A stretch of 64,000 bases of DNA from Chrysomallon squamiferum (GCA_012295275.1 CM022675.1:16327189-16391188); one strand, 5' to 3'; counted from the stretch's first letter, positions 27,801-35,191 are shown. Notes: generated from the sequence alone by a model not told the origin. Translations and numbers: made by a program.

Positions 27801-29777
27801 ATATGACAAACATACAATACGTTGTTAGTGTACCAGGAACAGAGTGAGATAAAATATGACAAACATACAATATATTGTTAGTTTACCAGGAACAGAGTGA
27901 GATAAAATATGACAAACATACAATACATTGTTAGTTTACCAGGAACAGGGTGACACCATATATTACAAACATACAATGTGTTGTTAATTTACCAGGAACA
28001 GGGTGACATGACATATTACAAACATACAATGTGTTGTTAATTTACCAGGAACAAGGTGACATGATATATTTCAAACATACAATGTGTTGTTAATTTACCA
28101 GGAACAAGGTGAGATAATTTGTTAAAACATTAAAATATTGTAAATTTAGAAGGAAGAAGGTGAGATGATTTGTTAAAACATTAAAATATTGTAAATTTAG
28201 AAGGAACAAGGTGAAATCATTTAATAAAAAAGAAATAATAGTAAATAAACAGATGTAATTTAACTTGTGTATATTTGTACTGGAGAGAAGTGGTATTAGT
28301 TTACCATATTATATCAGTGTTAATTTACTAAATGATCAGTGATGTGACTGATGCGGCTGTGTTTGTTATTTCAGCTTTTCTAACAAGTTTAAGCAGGGAC
28401 GTTGGAACACCACTGTGGATTGGTCTAAATGCACTGAACACTGGATATGGCCATCGCTACTTTGTGTGGCAGGACAATTCTGAAGTTTCATTCACTAACT
28501 GGGACAAAGGGGAACCCAACAACTTATTCGGCTATGAAGCAGTAATTATTTTATAATACAGTCTGAGGATCCTTTATCTGAAATTATAAAAACTTCAAAT
28601 CTGGAACATGTTTCAAGCAGCTAAAATAGTTATATTTATCAGATGGCTTAGCCTTCACAAATTTTATTTCATGCATAAAATTTTGAAAATACAAAAAAAA
28701 TGACCTCCAGACTATCTGTATTAGCTGTATATGAAATCAGTGGATATTGTGTTACTTCAATTCTTTCTACAGACTGTCATATCCTTATATTTAATAATCC
28801 AAAACAGTGACATTTCATCCATCAAACAGACACACATATACCTTCATACATACAAAACATTTATTTTTGACTTGTTTCACATATATATACCAATAAATAA
28901 AATATTTTTTCATTTTTTTTTTAATATTTTTGTATATTTATTTATGATTATGTCTCTTTTAAAATTTGAAAAATAGTAACAGGATAGATTTTTTTGTAAA
29001 AAGATTCTGAATGAATAAATAAATTTTATATGACAAATTCTTAACTTGCTCAGTAAACGAAATCTGGACACTTTCTTATTTTTATTTATTTTCTCAGGTA
29101 TTTAGTATTTATTTTTGACTTGTTTCAGACGTGTAAATATTTGTGTATTTCACTGAAAGAAATTCTGATCTCTGTTTGGTGATTTCAGTCCCAGTGTGTG
29201 GAGATGTACACCAGACAAGACAGAGCAGGTCTGGAACATTCAGAACTAAACATACCTAAATATGTGGGTCAGACATTCAGAGGGAACATATGTGTGTCAG
29301 ACTTTCAGAGGTAAACATACCTAAATGTGTGTCAGACTTTCAGAGGTAAACATACCTAAAATGTGTGTCAGACTTTCAGAGGTAAACATACCTAAAATGT
29401 GTGTCAGACATTCAGAGGTAAACATACCTAAATATGTGTGTCAGACTTTCAGAGGTAAACATACCTAAATGTGTGTCAGACTTTCAGAGGTAAACATACC
29501 TAAATATATGTGTGTCAGAGTAAACATACCTAAATGTGTGTGTCAGACTTTCAGAGGTAAACATACCTAAACATATGTGTGTCAGAGTAAACATATCTAA
29601 ATATGTGTGTCAGACATTCAGAGGTAAACATATTTAATTCAGATATTTGCACCCTTTTCCACTTCAGCCAGTATCCTGGAGCTAATTACAAAAGGTTGTG
29701 ATTAATTTTGCTGTCTTTTAGTGATTATAGGTAAAACATTCCTAGTACATATATAGCTCTTGAAGCAGAGAGAATAT

Positions 29778-29820
<43 letters not shown>

Positions 29821-32800
29821 CTGACATACAATACAATGTATTAAGATATCATTAAACATTAATTTATTCATTCAGTCATACAACTAGAAAACAAGACAGT
29901 GTGATAGATCATGTGCAAAAATTATTAAGAAATTTATAAATTTTTATTCTCTGTCTTTCAACTGACACTTTGTTTATAATTCTCATGTTTTGTTTACTTT
30001 TTTAGAAATATTATTTTATTTATTTAACAAAATACAGCTACTGTTACATATTCTTAAAATAATATCTAGTATATTATACATGTTGATTTATGTCTCTTTG
30101 TTTCAGTTGTGAACTGTTGTACATGTATATAAAACACATAGTAGAAACATGGTCTGTAAATCTAACAATTTCTTCTTTTTTTTTAACTTAAATAAAAGGA
30201 CCAAATTTATTTCTTTAGAATGGTGTTTGATGTTTATTGTTGTGTTGTTGTTGTTGTTGTTTTTATTATTTCCTTTTCTTTTGTAAAGTTTCAAATAGGG
30301 GATGAAAAGAACAGCATTCTATATAAAATTTAACTTGTTTAGAATACCATTATGATGTTTAAATCAAATGTAATTCACCTACTAGAATAATCTTTTTTGT
30401 TCTTTTTTTTTTTTTTTTTTTTTTCAGGTACCAGTTATAATGTTTATTTATATCTTGTAAATTATTTACTCATGAAAATTCAGTTTTTGTTTTTTCCAAT
30501 ATATACTGTGTGTGATATGTAGAAAATTGGTAATTTGTTTCCTGACATAAATGTTGTGACTGGCTTTTTCAGACACCTCAATTCCAACACCAACTCCTGT
30601 ATCAACCAGTTGTAAGTCTGGTTACCACCAATACGGCTCCAGCTGCTATAGACTTTTTGTGGAGAGAAAGACGTGGCTTGATGCAGAGAAAGCATGTGAG
30701 AATGATTCTGGACATCTTGTGTCAGTAAACAGTGTGTATGAACAGTCACACATCGACATCATGCTCTACACCGTCAAAATCAACAACTCTCCTGTCTGGA
30801 TTGGACTGTCAGATTCAAAGGTAAGTGTCTGAATATACTTACATCTGTTGTCACTATTGGACTGTCAGATTCAAAGGTAAGTGTCTGAATATACTTACAT
30901 CTGCTGTCACTATTGGACTGTCAGATTCAAAGGTAAGTGTCCGAATATACTTACATCTGCTGTCACTATTGGACTGTCAGATTCAAAGGTAAGTGTCTGG
31001 ATATACTTACATCTGCTGTCACTATTGGACTGTCAGATTCATTCCAGTGGCAGTGTCTGAATATACTTACATTTAATGTCACTACTGGACTGTTGAACTG
31101 TACCTTTTGTAATATTTAAAAAATAATCTAATAACAACTACAAAGTATGTTCTGAATTTACTTTAAGGGGTTATTTTTTAAAACCAAATTACAGTTATCT
31201 TTAGGATAATATTTTAAAATTTCATCTTTCCAATTTAGATTTCCAGTTTTATTTATTTAAAGAAAAATATGTTAATATTTGGTATAAAATTCATAAACTG
31301 TCCACCCCCATTTTTTTTCTCTTCATTTTCACATTTGTTATTTTATTTAATTTCTGTTTGTGTGTGAGATATCAGTGTAATTATTTGTGTTTTGACAGGT
31401 GAAAGGAATGTATGCTTGGTCAGACAGCTGGCCAGTATGGTTCACTAGATGGGGTCAGGATGAACCTACCCGAGGGGAAGGAGATGGGTGTGTCACTGAA
31501 CAGGCACACAAGTGGAATGACACATCATGTTCCTCACAGTATCCATTCATTTGTGAGATTAACTCAGGTGAACAACTTTTCACAACTGCCATATCAGTTA
31601 AACTTTATTATAAATGTATAAACTATAGTTGAAGTTTGTTAATTTTATTATAAACTTCATTGTTACAGATCCTTTCAGTAGTACTTTCTTACAAATAATG
31701 TATATATGTTAACCTTTACTATAAAGGATGTTTGAGTATTACATATCAAGTAAGATTCAATTATTGGATTTGAAATGAACATTTTAAACTGTGTTATAAT
31801 GACTTTAGCCATTTATTTCTGTTAGTTAAATCTATGGTAAAGATTTTAGATTTCATATTACACCATATTTTCTGGTCAAACTTAACTTTGCAGAGTTCAC
31901 TTCTTACCAGTACTAATGATTTAGTTACATTTAAACTGTTATAGAAAACTGAAGTAAGTTATCATCAAAGTTAGGTTTGTTTGTTTCTGAATTGTTACTC
32001 AAATGTTGTTTGTCAATCAGAAAATCCTCCGAAGACGACACCTGCACCTGCAGGCTACTGTCAGAACAACGAGTGGCAGGTGTTTGGAGATTTCTGTTAC
32101 CAGGCGTTCCCAGACGACAGCAGGTCCTGGCCTGAGGCTCGTTACCTGTGTAGACATATCGGCATGGACCTCGTCAGCATCCACAGCCAGAAAGAACTGG
32201 ACTTTGTGTTCAACCTTGTTGAACAAGCAACTGCAACATCCAGATATGGATTCATTTTTCAAAAACGTAACATCTGGCTTGGACTGACAAACACATTAAG
32301 AGGTATCTGAAAGAGTTGTGTATATTTTTGTTTTAGAAAATATTTCTTAAATTATAAACCAGGCTGGTTCAAACTGATTGACTTGATAGATCACTTGATC
32401 AATTCTTCTTAGTGCATTCATTGGACATTTTCCCATTCAAGCTTGTGTCTCACAGTTGTCTTATCAAAGGCTGTGACGTGTGCTTTCTTGTCTGTGGAAT
32501 ACACATCTATTATTACAATATTTATTTAACAGTTTATATTAATCTGACAGTTGTTGTTGACTGTCACAATAAATAAATAAAAAATAAATAAAAAATAAAT
32601 GAATAAATGAATATCTTCCATATAAATTTTTTGAGAGACTGTTTAAGAAATGTTTTTATTTTTTGTTCTCTCTGTGTAGCTGGGTTTGAGTGGAGTGATG
32701 GTTCACCAACCAATTTCCTTCGCTGGTCAAGAGGAGAACCTTCAGATGTCAGCCACACAAACAATGAAGAGTGTGTGGAGATGTACCGGTCAAGTGGTCA

Positions 32801-33864
32801 GTGGAATGATGTTGACTGCATGCAGAACCGAGCATACGTGTGTAAAACAATGAAAGGTATCAATACTTACAGCTCACTGACTTTTTATGTGTTTTTATTT
32901 TAAAAAAGGAATAAAAATAAATAAATAAGTAAACAACTGAAAATAGTAAAAGTTACTGTTACTGCATAAATTTTAAACTTTCAGTTTTATTTTTATTTCT
33001 GACATCTTTCATCTTCACTGACTTTCATGTCTTCTTCAGTTTTTCCTACAACATCAACAATGACAGCATCAACAACAAAACAAACAACTTCAGTAACAAC
33101 TGAGAAGAAAATGTCAACATCAGGTAAAAGAGAAACGAGTGAAGCTGGAGGGTTAACACTGAGACCACCACCCTGGAATCAGCCTCACACCCCAGGCAGT
33201 CAGCCTCAGTCACAGTCCTCAGGTATTCTTCATTTAATTATACATAGTTAATTTTTAAAAGTATTTTTAAATCATATGAAAATGTATAATTAAATTTTTG
33301 ATGTTGAGAAAAATAGAAGAAGAAGAAAAAACAGACATGTTTACTCAATTATAAAATTCAATATGCAGATCTCAGATTTAATTATGTTTATTTTAAGATG
33401 TAAAACAGATTTCATAGTTTGGTGAAGCATATTACACCTAAGTTAATTTATCTGAGTGCTTTAAAACGCTAGATTGATGAGTTTTATAAAACTAAAACAG
33501 TTAAGACATTAAGTTATACAATTTATTTAAGACACAGTGTGAGAGACAGGTTTTGTTTTATGCTACTTGTTTGTTGTAAAATGTTACAAGTTTTATTGAT
33601 GTTTCAGATACCACTAAGATGTCAGGAGGTGAGGTTGCTGGGATTGTTATGGGCGCGTTTTCTTTCCTTGTCACTGTTAGTTTTGTCCTGTTTCTCTTCA
33701 AGAGAAGAAGACAGTCACTGACTCTCTCGCCACCTGGTGGCTTTGATAATGCCCTGTTTTCTAAAGATGAGGACAATGTCACTGTGTCAAATGGAGACAA
33801 TAACACACATGTTTATATGGCTGATCATGTCGATGACAACGATGATGGGAAAGCAGAATGCTAA
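3615..33864 (+). CDS. Mannose-receptor/DEC-205-like transmembrane lectin, 10 CTLDs (5' end missing)
   Basis: Thirty-five exons with GT-AG borders give about 4.9 kb of coding sequence (roughly 1,640 codons). Exon phases agree throughout except at two lesions (15.35 kb and 27.73 kb). The order is a half CTLD, nine further CTLDs separated by Thr/Pro-rich linkers, a mucin-like stalk, one transmembrane helix and a tail of about 50 residues. This matches the mannose receptor family (MRC1, MRC2, PLA2R, LY75): type I endocytic receptors binding glycans or glycoproteins. Ten CTLDs resemble LY75, but EPN/WND calcium motifs in CTLDs 2, 3, 4, 6 and 7 are more like MRC1 CTLD4. No fibronectin type II or ricin-B domain is seen; these would be upstream. 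The first visible exon enters in phase 2 and lacks the N-terminal half of its CTLD. Details of each segment are in separate entries. Confidence 0.93.
5128..7083 (+). CDS. CTLD2, calcium-type (EPN + WND), exons 4-6
   Basis: Exons are 5128-5286, 6021-6106 and 6930-7083 (phases 1, 1, 0, 1). The domain runs from CDAGWEVYNGTCY through ARSACQQSGGDLAEI and YWIGLNDR to NWNKREPNN, ENCVAI, GKWNDYAC and YICQK. All four core Cys are present. EPN at the long loop and WND in strand 4 are the residues that ligate Ca2+ and select mannose-type sugars in known CTLDs. Exon 4 ends exactly where a 56-bp tandem array begins, and the array repeats the last bases of the exon. Confidence 0.93.
5263..5885 (+). repeat. 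56-bp minisatellite containing exon-4 end and donor
   Basis: Ten near-identical 56-bp units (5263 to about 5820) plus a degenerate tail. Each unit contains the last ~24 bp of exon 4, including GGCTTTCCTTAACG, followed by the donor gtcagata and about 30 bp of intron. The true exon end is the first unit. Reading through any extra unit meets TAG within the first intronic segment. Confidence 0.95.
6373..6432. repeat. Perfect 29-bp inverted repeat with 2-nt spacer
   Basis: Left arm 6373-6401 and right arm 6404-6432 are exact reverse complements, separated by TG. It lies in the intron between exons 5 and 6. The loop is too short for an ordinary RNA hairpin, so a snap-back replication origin is more likely than a microRNA precursor. 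Confidence 0.9.
8496..8537 (+). CDS. Exon 7: Thr/Pro linker between CTLD2 and CTLD3
   Basis: A 42-nt exon, phase 1 on both sides, coding a TPQTTTPTP-type linker probably O-glycosylated. Acceptor tttcag and donor gtaagt are strong. Being symmetric, it can be skipped without a frame change. Confidence 0.85.
9056..11070 (+). CDS. CTLD3, calcium-type (EPN + WND), exons 8-10
   Basis: Exons are 9056-9226, 10113-10229 and 10957-11070, all phase 1. The domain runs CGAFWEDS, DYCYQF, AKDVCRHHGGSLASI, MWIGANDRSQ, GWKWEDGSPF, NWDAGEPND, EDCASI, YWNDYNC and GFICKK. EPN and WND are both present, so Ca2+-dependent sugar binding is plausible. The donor after exon 8 (gttctt) is weak. The following intron begins with a tandem array that copies this exon end. 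The acceptor of exon 9 (tttgag) is also poor in context. Confidence 0.92.
9200..9720 (+). repeat. ~78-bp minisatellite containing exon-8 end and donor
   Basis: Five to six imperfect units follow exon 8, each with a copy of TCTCTACAAGAACAGTATTA (the exon end), the ATATCAGg-tt junction and a stretch ending in a CACAGTGTGTTTG motif. Units differ by internal deletions, so period and copy number are approximate. Confidence 0.88.
11966..12019 (+). CDS. Exon 11: Thr/Ser-rich linker between CTLD3 and CTLD4
   Basis: A 54-nt exon, phase 1-1, coding a stretch of Thr, Ser, Pro and Val (TTQTTSTVTSSP). Acceptor gtgcag, donor gtaaat. It is probably an O-glycosylated spacer. Confidence 0.85.
12030..12830 (+). 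repeat. Degenerate C-poor purine-rich tandem tract
   Basis: About 800 bp of irregular repeats built on GTAGTGAGTAAAGGAATAAT-like units, beginning just after the exon-11 donor. The plus strand has very few C bases over this span. The long minus-strand frame here (rich in Ser, Tyr, His and Leu) is a translation of the repeat and not a gene. Confidence 0.85.
13048..16346 (+). CDS. CTLD4, calcium-type, split by ShKT exon and carrying a frameshift, exons 12, 14, 15
   Basis: Exon 12 (13048-13227) gives CDSGWRGYLNSCFLF, ARSACRVEGGDLASIYS. Exon 14 (15302-15460) gives VWLGLNDRE, then FRWTDGS, NWALSEPNNY and HEDCVLM. Exon 15 (16263-16379) gives TGTWNDHVC and GYVCRR, then a Thr/Pro linker and the start of CTLD5. 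EPN and WND are intact. Within exon 14 the frame used by WLGLNDRE meets TAG at 15358-15360, while FRWTDGS and everything after it lie in the next frame. A 1-nt loss (or 2-nt gain) near 15350-15356 would explain this. Between exons 12 and 14 lies the ShKT exon 13. Confidence 0.85.
13872..14117 (+). CDS. Exon 13: two tandem ShKT domains inserted in CTLD4
   Basis: A 246-nt exon, phase 1-1, 82 residues, flanked by cccacag and gtgagg. It contains two six-cysteine modules with the ShKT spacing. The first runs from CKN to SCQLC, the second from CQD to SCQVC. Both share a GEC(E/D)KNPVWM core. ShKT modules fold as small disulfide knots and are common as appended domains in nematode, cnidarian and mollusc secreted proteins; the name comes from a sea-anemone channel blocker, but nothing here indicates a toxin. 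The position is odd: the exon lies between the halves of a CTLD, just before its WLGL strand. It is either a domain inserted in a surface loop or a skippable cassette. I cannot tell which without transcripts. Confidence 0.9.
15155..15296 (+). repeat. AAT/AAC-rich trinucleotide tract upstream of exon 14
   Basis: Irregular AAT, AAC and GAC triplets run to the acceptor of exon 14. The Asn-rich frame through it is not coding. The tract replaces a normal polypyrimidine stretch, leaving only tatattttcag at the acceptor. Confidence 0.8.
16355..18726 (+). CDS. CTLD5, non-calcium type, exons 15 (end) to 18 (start)
   Basis: It begins at VGCPK at the end of exon 15, continues in exon 16 (17498-17613: SWCYTF, TTAELFCKTRHGHLATV) and exon 17 (18098-18243: AFLAAELVNRDDVYWIGLTD, CWSSN, YTPWGRSHNG), and ends in exon 18 (from 18627: NTCVAM, LWQNVDC, PFICER). 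Core Cys and WIGL are present, but the EPN position reads RSHNG and WND reads WQNVDC, so calcium-dependent sugar binding is unlikely. Junction phases 0, 2, 1 agree across all exons. Confidence 0.9.
16665..17450 (+). repeat. 40-bp minisatellite in the intron after exon 15
   Basis: Around 18-20 units of 40 bp with core GTGAAATGTTTTAAATGTGT followed by agtgcagctgtataaaatat. The central units (about 17040-17390) are nearly identical, and those at both ends are diverged. Unlike several other arrays in this gene, it does not include an exon edge. Confidence 0.93.
18727..21497 (+). CDS. CTLD6, calcium-type (EPN + WND), exons 18 (end) to 21
   Basis: The end of exon 18 (18627-18832) carries a linker of Thr, Pro and Ala, then SCPANWHAFNDYCYR. 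Exon 19 (19212-19342) gives SWIEARSYCRGFGGDLASI. Exon 20 (19888-19943) gives SFWIGLNDLDRET. Exon 21 (21330-21497) gives YRWSDGTPF, WYNGEPNDF, EDCVVI, GRWNDENC and SFVCQ. All core Cys, EPN and WND are present. Phases 0, 2, 1, 1 agree. The acceptor of exon 21 is the last copy in a 40-bp tandem array in which every unit carries the same acceptor-like sequence. Confidence 0.93.
20503..21340 (+). repeat. 40-bp minisatellite repeating the exon-21 acceptor
   Basis: About 21 units of 40 bp with the core GTGTGCTGTGTTGTAGGTTA, each ending in the tgttgtag/GTTAC sequence that is the acceptor and first bases of exon 21. Variant units (AACATGTGCT, AGGATAC, ACAAATGT) recur together about 160 bp apart (near 20.75-20.82 and 20.93-20.98 kb), a hint of higher-order, four-unit duplication. 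Confidence 0.95.
21546..21611. repeat. (CT)n microsatellite
   Basis: A near-perfect CT run just after the donor of exon 21. Similar dinucleotide runs in this gene's introns lie at 18988-19020 (CT), 19523-19556 (AC), 19790-19836 (GT) and 29777-29818 (AC). Confidence 0.95.
21828..21872 (+). CDS. Exon 22: Pro/Thr linker between CTLD6 and CTLD7
   Basis: A 45-nt exon, phase 1-1, coding MAIPSVTPKPTVPY. Acceptor ttgacag, donor gtaagt. Confidence 0.8.
22190..22780 (+). repeat. 33-bp minisatellite, first half of the exon-23 intron array
   Basis: About 17 units built on GTGTCTGCATTGATCTAGTG plus tgtatgttttaat. It grades directly into the 32-bp array that follows, and the shared GTGTATGTTTTA suggests a common origin. 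Confidence 0.93.
22780..24294 (+). repeat. 32-bp minisatellite with five partial copies of exon 23
   Basis: Units of about 32 bp (GTGTGTGATGATGTTTTAGT plus gtatgttaca) are interrupted by five partial copies of the start of exon 23 at about 23149-23200, 23348-23410, 23683-23745, 24049-24109 and 24153-24213. All but the first are preceded by gatgtttcag and followed by gtatgt. The true exon 23 begins at 24295 with the same acceptor. Confidence 0.95.
24295..26912 (+). CDS. CTLD7, calcium-type (EPN + WND), exons 23-26
   Basis: Exons are 24295-24470, 24942-25006, 26327-26427 and the first part of 26854-26991. Motifs in order are CSDKDWVYYGGYCYY, SARQFCMAAGGDLLSI, MFWIGLNELS, YRWSDGSPD, WNKNEPNDAY, QKCVNM, GLWNDDNC and GFICKK. 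EPN, WND and all core Cys are present. Phases 1, 0, 2, 1 agree. The acceptor of exon 25 (gttgttgag) lacks a pyrimidine tract because an AT-rich array abuts it. The intron before exon 23 holds partial exon duplicates, and the one after exon 24 holds copies of its donor. Confidence 0.93.
25000..25400 (+). repeat. ~46-bp minisatellite repeating the exon-24 end and donor
   Basis: About eight imperfect units with GTTACAATTACAGGTAAATC, which copies the end of exon 24 (AGTTACAG/gtaaatc), followed by aagtattatgttacacatta. Some units have short deletions. The next block starts at about 25.43 kb. Confidence 0.9.
25430..26320 (+). repeat. ~41-bp AT-rich minisatellite led by a decoy exon-25 start
   Basis: At 25430-25450 the sequence ttgttcag/GTGGTCTGATG copies the start of exon 25 (GTGGTCTGATGGAAG at 26327), then diverges. 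About 20 units follow with core CTGATATATACTGTAAATAT and cttactttactatacaata, reaching the true exon-25 acceptor. Confidence 0.92.
26913..29228 (+). CDS. CTLD8, damaged (repeat insertion, terminal exon missing), exons 26 (end) to 29
   Basis: The end of exon 26 has a Pro/Thr linker and GGCSFGSG. Exon 27 (27661-27790) gives NKCLFIVGLNESSWRSWEATRN in one frame (split here as two overlapping motifs, NKCLFIVGL and SWRSWEATRN), then SDIASISSYQEQ in another. Exon 28 (28375-28541) gives AFLTSL, LWIGLNAL, NWDKGEPNN. Exon 29 (29189-29228) gives SQCVEMY. Exon 27 is 130 nt, one base off the length needed, with TAA in its first frame and no conserved first-helix Cys. Its middle (27714-27752) duplicates the intronic repeat unit. 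The expected next exon with WND and FICE is absent between 29.23 and 30.57 kb. Exon 29 still joins exon 30 in frame. Confidence 0.82.
27714..28215 (+). repeat. ~60-bp minisatellite repeating the exon-27 end and donor, first unit inside the exon
   Basis: About eight units share GCTACCAGGAACAGGGTGAG, which spans the exon-27 end (TACCAGGAACAGG) and its donor, followed by ataacatatgacaaacatac. The first unit lies before the functional exon end and reads in the wrong frame. Later units diverge (AGGAAGAAGGTGAG). Confidence 0.9.
29229..29635 (+). repeat. ~43-bp minisatellite directly after exon 29
   Basis: About nine units with TTTCAGAGGTAAACATACCT and aaatgtgtgtcagac. Each contains a tttcag acceptor-like site followed at once by a gtaaac donor-like site. 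The array begins at the exon-29 donor, where the missing WND exon of CTLD8 would be expected downstream. Confidence 0.92.
30573..31567 (+). CDS. CTLD9 (EPT + WND), exons 30-31
   Basis: Exon 30 (30573-30820) holds a PTPTPVSTS linker, then CKSGYHQYGSSCYR, TWLDAEKACENDSGHLVSV and VWIGLSDSK. Exon 31 (31399-31567) holds MYAWSDSWPV, WGQDEPTRGE, DGCVTE, HKWNDTSC and PFICEI. WND is kept but EPN is EPT, so calcium binding may be weakened. The CTLD is coded by two exons, not three or four as in the upstream domains. Phases are 1, 0, 1. Copies of the exon-30 end follow it in tandem. Confidence 0.93.
30800..31090 (+). repeat. 56-bp minisatellite repeating exon-30 end and donor
   Basis: The exon end TTGGACTGTCAGATTCAAAG with donor gtaagtgtct is followed by three more copies with the same intact donor and a fourth, divergent copy, spaced about 56 bp. 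Each downstream donor is as good a match to consensus as the first. Reading past the first donor meets TGA after three codons. Confidence 0.95.
32021..32856 (+). CDS. CTLD10 (EPS + WND), exons 32-33
   Basis: Exon 32 (32021-32302) has a PPKTTPAPAG linker, CQNNEWQVFGDFCYQ, EARYLCRHIGMDLVSI and IWLGLTN. Exon 33 (32680-32856) has FEWSDGSPTNF, WSRGEPSDV, EECVEMY, GQWNDVDC and AYVCK. EPN reads EPS, so sugar specificity is uncertain. The loop before IWLGL is longer than in the other CTLDs (a QATATSRYGFIFQKRN stretch). Both exons are phase 1, and splice sites are strong. Confidence 0.94.
33040..33222 (+). CDS. Exon 34: mucin-like juxtamembrane stalk with two in-frame donors
   Basis: A Thr/Ser-rich stalk (TTSTMTASTTKQTTSVTT) followed by a Pro/Gln segment. 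Two donors are usable, after 33123 (TCAG/gtaaaag) and after 33222 (TCAG/gtattc). Both leave phase 1, so the stalk can be 28 or 61 residues long. The 33-residue optional part is rich in Pro, Gln and Ser. Confidence 0.88.
33608..33864 (+). CDS. Exon 35: transmembrane helix and cytoplasmic tail
   Basis: After DTTKMSGGE comes a hydrophobic segment of about 22 residues starting VAGIVMGAF, then the basic stop-transfer KRRRQ and a tail of about 50 residues ending KAEC, TAA at 33862-33864. The tail has GGFDNALF, which resembles the FxNxxY endocytosis motif of mannose-receptor tails with Phe in the last position, then an acidic stretch and HVYMADH with the only tail tyrosine. The topology is type I. 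Confidence 0.93.
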
Positions 33865-34280
33865 TTTAAATCTCAACATTTTCAACTACAACGGTGTCTG
33901 AACTGTTGATGATACAGCTGTTGTTAAAAATCAAAATAATTAGACATTTCCAACTCTAACTGTCCTTTGTTTGTTTTAAATTAAGTTTTTCTGGTTTTAA
34001 ATGTTGTTTTGTATTAAATGTATTTTATGTTAAATGTCCTTTGTTTTCTTGTTTAAAATATCCTTTCTTCAGTTTTTTCTTTAAATATCCTTTGATTTCT
34101 TTTCTTTTTAAATTGTTATGTTTAAAATATCATTTGTTTAGATTTGTTTTAAATATTCTTTCTTTTGTTTTGTTTTCAGTCTATTTATTTAGATTTTACA
34201 ATTTGTTGTTTCTATAAACTGCCCCTTCACTGAACTGTGTTAAAGGGATATAATAAATAAAAAAATTCATTATCAATCAC
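33865..34280 (+). terminator. 3' UTR and polyadenylation signal of the lectin gene
   Basis: AATAAA at 34252-34257, about 390 nt after the stop, in a T-rich 3' UTR with repeated TTAAATGTCCTTTG/TTAAATATCCTTTC motifs. No nearer canonical signal was seen. Confidence 0.7.
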
Positions 34281-34389
34281 TTCATTTCAGTAACAAAATT
34301 ATTAACCAAAATGTTAATTAGGTTTCTTAACAGAAGTAAAATGAATAAAATTTAATATAATCATACAAGAAATATAAAGTTTTATGTTT

Positions 34390-34390
<1 letters not shown>

Positions 34391-34432
<42 letters not shown>
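34391..34432. repeat. (TTA)n microsatellite
   Basis: About 14 TTA units. Similar triplet runs lie at 24810-24844, 36469-36487, 38694-38716, 55518-55550 and 56519-56550. Confidence 0.95.
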
Positions 34433-34433
<1 letters not shown>

Positions 34434-35191
34434 TACAGTACACTGAATTCTTGAATTATATGATAGTTAAAAATACAGGTCTGTTAACACTGAAATCAAA
34501 TTTGTCCAGTTCTAGACAGTGTAAAATGAACAGTAGTATGTGCACCAACTGTAACAAATGCAGAAGTAGATAATAATGTAAAAAATTAATTTGATTATCA
34601 ATTGTTTCATGATTACAGTTGAAAACAAACCCTAAGTTTGGAAAATCACTATCAAGTATGCAGATATTTGAAGCAAAATTTTAATTCACACAATCTTATA
34701 TTTTTCTTTTTATTTTCTTTTACTTTTTTCTTTTCATTTTTGGTGAAGTCAAATATACATCTTGATCAGTGGCTTTTAACCGTTGTTTGTATTTTTTTGT
34801 TCTTGTTTCAGAACCCCTTTTCAAATATTTTGTTTGATTATATATATCATTATAAACACTGTATGACAAAGGAGGCTTTCCATAGAAACATTTCAAAATA
34901 CATGTAATATATATATATATAAATATATGTACATACACACACACTTAGTCATAAAAAGTGATATTTTTATTTTTAGTCATATTTCAATGAATTGTTGGCC
35001 TTTCTTTTTTTTTAAGTATGACCATTTGATAAGTTATATAACAAAATCGTTTAATTATTAACATTTTTATATATATTTTCAATAAAAAACTATTTTCTGT
35101 TTTAAACAATTGTTTTTGTCATCAGTTAAACAAATTACACTTTCAGTTTGCCAGGTGTAGAGTGACATGACTCGAGTTGTGAAGAAGTAAA

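Noticed and set aside
30103-30200. tttcag followed by TTGTGAACTGTTGTAC as the missing CTLD8 exon
   Set aside because: No WND or FICE motif and an early stop in the needed phase.
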